Below are positions 61,127 to 64,000 of a DNA stretch of 64,000 bases, one piece after another. The stretch is from Entonaema liquescens. Taxonomy: Eukaryota; Ascomycota; Sordariomycetes; Xylariales; Xylariaceae. A program made the translations under genes and the position numbers. The stretch is taken from contig CADCSX010000002.1 in the NCBI GenBank assembly GCA_902805475.1, positions 3,286,001-3,350,000 of the forward strand, given 5' to 3'. The stretch's first letter is position 1. Every line of letters begins with the position of its first letter. Below the pieces are notes generated by a model. It was not told where the DNA came from. It saw only the letters and a list, made by a program, of their open reading frames with translations, and made no database searches.

Positions 61127-62456
61127 GTTCGGAAGAGGGAGATAAGATAGTATGAAGGCTGTAGTTGAATTAATTGATGATGATGTGTTTTACGGATTAA
61201 TTGGCGTTCTGACATGCTGCTCGGAGTTCCTTGTTGACGTAAGTGGTGATCGTAGTATGGCCATTATAAAGTGGTTTGCTCTGTTAGGGATTCAACGGTC
61301 ATATGATAATGAACTCTCAAGCAGTTGTTTTATTATTAGGAATTAGTGCGAGCTCGTTATTCTTAACCGCCTTTGCTCGTTGGGAACACCACTTTAGCAG
61401 TCATGATGGGGGTAGAGTCTAGTGGCATATTGCTGTTGATGAGGAAGTACGGTGAGCTTGAGCCTAAGCTGGTGGACGTATCATCAATCTCAATAGTCGG
61501 TTAACAATTCGCTGAGTCCTCGAGACTATTCGCAACAATATGATCTTAGAGGAAATGAAAGTAGATAAACATCTACCAAAGTAGGTTGCGAAGTTATCAT
61601 ATTGCTTGAGGGAAGGTATAACAGGAAATATAGATAGGGAGGGGCATGGAACAACAAGACGAGACTGCTTAAATGGCGGTTAGAGGGTAGACATACACGG
61701 TTAGTCGGAAGAAAGAGGGAGTAAGGTAACTCCAGCGATAGATTCGACTAGTTAGAATATTGCCCGGAACTTAGTCCCATAAAAAGTAACAACCGCCTAT
61801 TGTCTACCTTCTACCTTAGAAATACAGTAATGATGAGAAAGACATATTCTAGCGATTAATCAAAATCCCTTCAGGTTTAATTTTAGTACCATCAGGCTGT
61901 CTTAGTAGCTTATATTGTCTTTCACATTTTAGCAAGTCAACGACGTCTAGACTAGAAGGATATTGCAGCGCTGTTGCAACTAGCTTCGCCACTCTACGGC
62001 ACTTATAAGAAAGCCTGAAACCGTGTTTAAAGCCTTCCAAGGCAGTCATATTCGAATGAATGTGCAACTAAAACTTAATACAGTAAATATATGTTTTAAA
62101 GTCCGCTGGTGATGACCGTAGTGACTGAGTTATACACCCGCCCAGAAGTATATACAACAACCAACGCTACGTCCGTGACGGATTCCTAGTTACTAGATCA
62201 TAGTAATAATCCAGTTACAAGACTATATATGAACTCCTTATTTGGAATCCGAGGACGTCATGCCCATTCTCTTCTGCGTATATATCGACACTTCCCCAAA
62301 CACGTTCGTAAGGGGGAATTGGTATACGTCGTACTGCTTAGCTAGTATACGCACGCGGGGAGTATCAGGATCGGCGACCTCATGACTGCGTGTGTTATTG
62401 TGGGTTAGTACACATACTGACAGAGACGGAATTACGCAAGGAGAAAGGATGTCAAA
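61127..62456. other. Intergenic, nothing firm
   Basis: Possible upstream exon of the small gene near 61215-61262. A 72-codon minus-strand frame at 61849-62067 has no family resemblance. Otherwise featureless. Confidence 0.4.
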
Positions 62457-63835
62457 TTAGAGACGGGGTGCTACACACTTCCAATGAGCCGAAATGCCAT
62501 CCCCGTAATTCATAATATGCTCGGACCTGCTCGCCTTGTCGCTCTCCTCCGGCGTCAGAACCGTGTTCCAGAACATTGCGGCCGGCGAGGCGATATCCGC
62601 CACGATCTCCTTGACGCAGAAGTTCGGGCTGGGGGCGAACACGAACGTCTTGTCGTCTATCTCGGCGAGTCCGCCTGCCCCGTATCGGCCTACAATTGAG
62701 AAACCCCTTCTGAACAGGATCGCCGCGCAGTCCGGAGTGTAGTTGATGTCCTGCGCGAGGATCTGGATCTGGCGGCCAAATCGTTTGAATAGCACCTGGG
62801 CAAGGCTCACCACTGCTACGTGTCTGAGCATAGAAATATATAGGTCGGGGTTATCGTTGCCGTCGTCTGCTGCGGCGATGAAGTTGCCGAGTCCGATGCA
62901 CACGATCTTGTTGATGAACGGCGGAAGGGGGAGTCTCATGAAGGTTGCCTCGAAATGCTTCCCTATCGGGTTTTCCATCCACCTCTCTAGGCATCGAGCG
63001 AAGATTCCCTCTTGCTTGTCTAAGTCCTTGGACGTGTAAGTATAAGGGGCTTTTTCGCTGATGGACATAGAGCTGTATGCCATCCCGTGGGGGCGGGAGG
63101 CAGGCGGAAAAGCCAACGCGTGGTAGCCGTGAAAATCAACCTTGTACACGAATCTATTCAAAAATATCAGCCAGCCTACAACTAAGTATGTGCGGGTAGA
63201 AGTTGATCCCCGTACCCTGGTTCTTTCCAAACGGTATAACTCCCCTGTCCGGCGTAGAGGGGAATGCGCACTGGACCGTTAAGACCCGCGATCATTTCCT
63301 CCATAGAGAGAAGCTTCTCTTTAGTCCATAAACTGACTCCTGCTTCGTATTTATCAATTACCTCGCGCTGGAGCTCGAGTTCCTCGTCCGGCCAGCGTTT
63401 GTATATAGCTCTCCCTTGGGAAGTACTGGACGGTCTGTCGGAACTAGGTGTCCCACCCCCGGAAAAATTGATATTCAACGCGTTCTTTACGGCATTTTGA
63501 CTATCGCTCTGGTCCAGTAATGGGAATGGAATGTTGCTTTCCCCGGATGCGTCCTCTGATAGTGCAAAATTCGTCGAGTAAGGAGAGGATTCCTCTCCGC
63601 TTCTCTTGCTCCTATTCCTCCTATCCACGGCTCTATCGTTGGATACCTACCCCAGCGGCTTGATTTTGCCCGGGACAAGGATTTGACTCAACTGCATTTT
63701 TTCCTTCATTGCCTTGAGCTTCTGGCGCATGGTGCTCGGTATGGACTTTGGCGATGGTGGAAGCGACGGTTCTTCAAAGGACATGTGAGAGCCCTGGGAG
63801 CTAGTATCGGCAGACTGTCTTGCTTTGGGACTCAT
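62457..63835 (-). CDS. SRR1-like domain protein (428 aa)
   Basis: Exons 63835-63651, 63620-63216 and 63153-62457 with very short introns of 30 and 62 nt. All junctions keep frame and give 428 aa. The N-terminus is polar (MSPKARQSADTSSQGSHMSF). The SRR1-like domain is in the last exon: INKIVCIGLGNFIAA, RHVAVVSLAQVLFKRFG, QILAQDINYTPDCAAILFRR, FVFAPSPNFCVKEIVADIAS. SRR1 was named in Arabidopsis (sensitivity to red light reduced) and its fungal homologues lack a firm biochemical role. The 30-nt first intron (63621-63650, GTAGGT...ATAG) is unusually short. Without it the frame hits a stop at once, so an alternative is that the first exon ends differently. Confidence 0.78.
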
Positions 63836-64000
63836 TTTAACGTAGAGTTATAAAACTAAGGATTGAAATGTTATTTATTCTCGTGGAATGTGTAAATGGT
63901 GTAATCATCTAAGACCCTATTAGAAAGAAATATCACTAATACTAGTGAACTGCTCGAAGTTGTGCTGAGTTGTTGGGACAGCAGTGAAATTGATGGGATA
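63836..64000. other. 5' flank of the SRR1-like gene
   Basis: Promoter or leader of the minus-strand SRR1-like gene, cut by the window edge. Nothing else is seen. Confidence 0.5.

Overview
The window is nuclear DNA of a filamentous ascomycete (Pezizomycotina). The evidence is short (about 45-150 nt) GT-AG introns with CTAAC/CTGAC-type branch sites, fungal-only families (DUF6536, a But2-type secreted protein, a SesA/HeLo-like NACHT protein, sugar MFS transporters), a SAGA Spt7 with ascomycete architecture, and a 5.5-kb island of extreme AT content that looks like repeat-induced point mutation (RIP). Protein similarity as I remember it points to Sordariomycetes, perhaps Xylariales. That placement is a guess; nothing here proves it.

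Layout. 0-10.5 kb: one conserved nuclear-type protein gene on the minus strand (1660-2852), then about 7.7 kb that is gene-poor, with a candidate MITE (5873-6697), a 12-nt tandem repeat, many TACCTAGGTA-type palindromes and unrecognised coding-like scraps. 10.6-16.5 kb: an HSL-family esterase (+), a tRNA-Lys(CTT) gene (-) carrying a 59-nt insertion in its T arm that has all the marks of a spliceosomal intron, a group II PLP-dependent decarboxylase (-) and a VanZ-like membrane protein (-). 16.8-22.35 kb: an RIP-wrecked LTR retrotransposon with recognisable 208-bp direct terminal repeats. 23.8-27.3 kb: the SAGA subunit Spt7 (+). 28.2-33 kb: a sugar-transporter pseudogene and a two-exon NACHT/NLR-like gene (both -). 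34.2-37.6 kb: a DUF2306 membrane protein (+) and a sugar MFS transporter (-), convergent. 40.4-47.4 kb: a run of surface or secreted proteins: a single-pass membrane protein, a SnoaL-like secreted protein, a DUF6536 multi-pass protein and a But2-type secreted protein. 48.4-51.9 kb: an omega-like glutathione transferase and cytosolic serine hydroxymethyltransferase (-). 54.4-64 kb: vacuolar aspartic protease (proteinase A/PEP2 type, +), a 983-aa conserved Pro-rich protein (+) and an SRR1-like protein (-).

The genes do not form one pathway. Housekeeping genes (Spt7, SHMT, proteinase A, SRR1-like) alternate with accessory segments that hold transporters, an NLR-like gene, secreted proteins, a pseudogene and mobile DNA. 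No polyketide synthase, NRPS or terpene synthase is present, so I do not call a biosynthetic cluster. Exon structures were worked out by hand from splice signals, reading-frame continuity and family similarity recalled from memory; no search was run.

The most unusual signal is the tRNA-Lys gene: removing a GTAAGT...CTAAC...AG segment from the T stem restores a perfect cloverleaf, while the anticodon loop has no intron.
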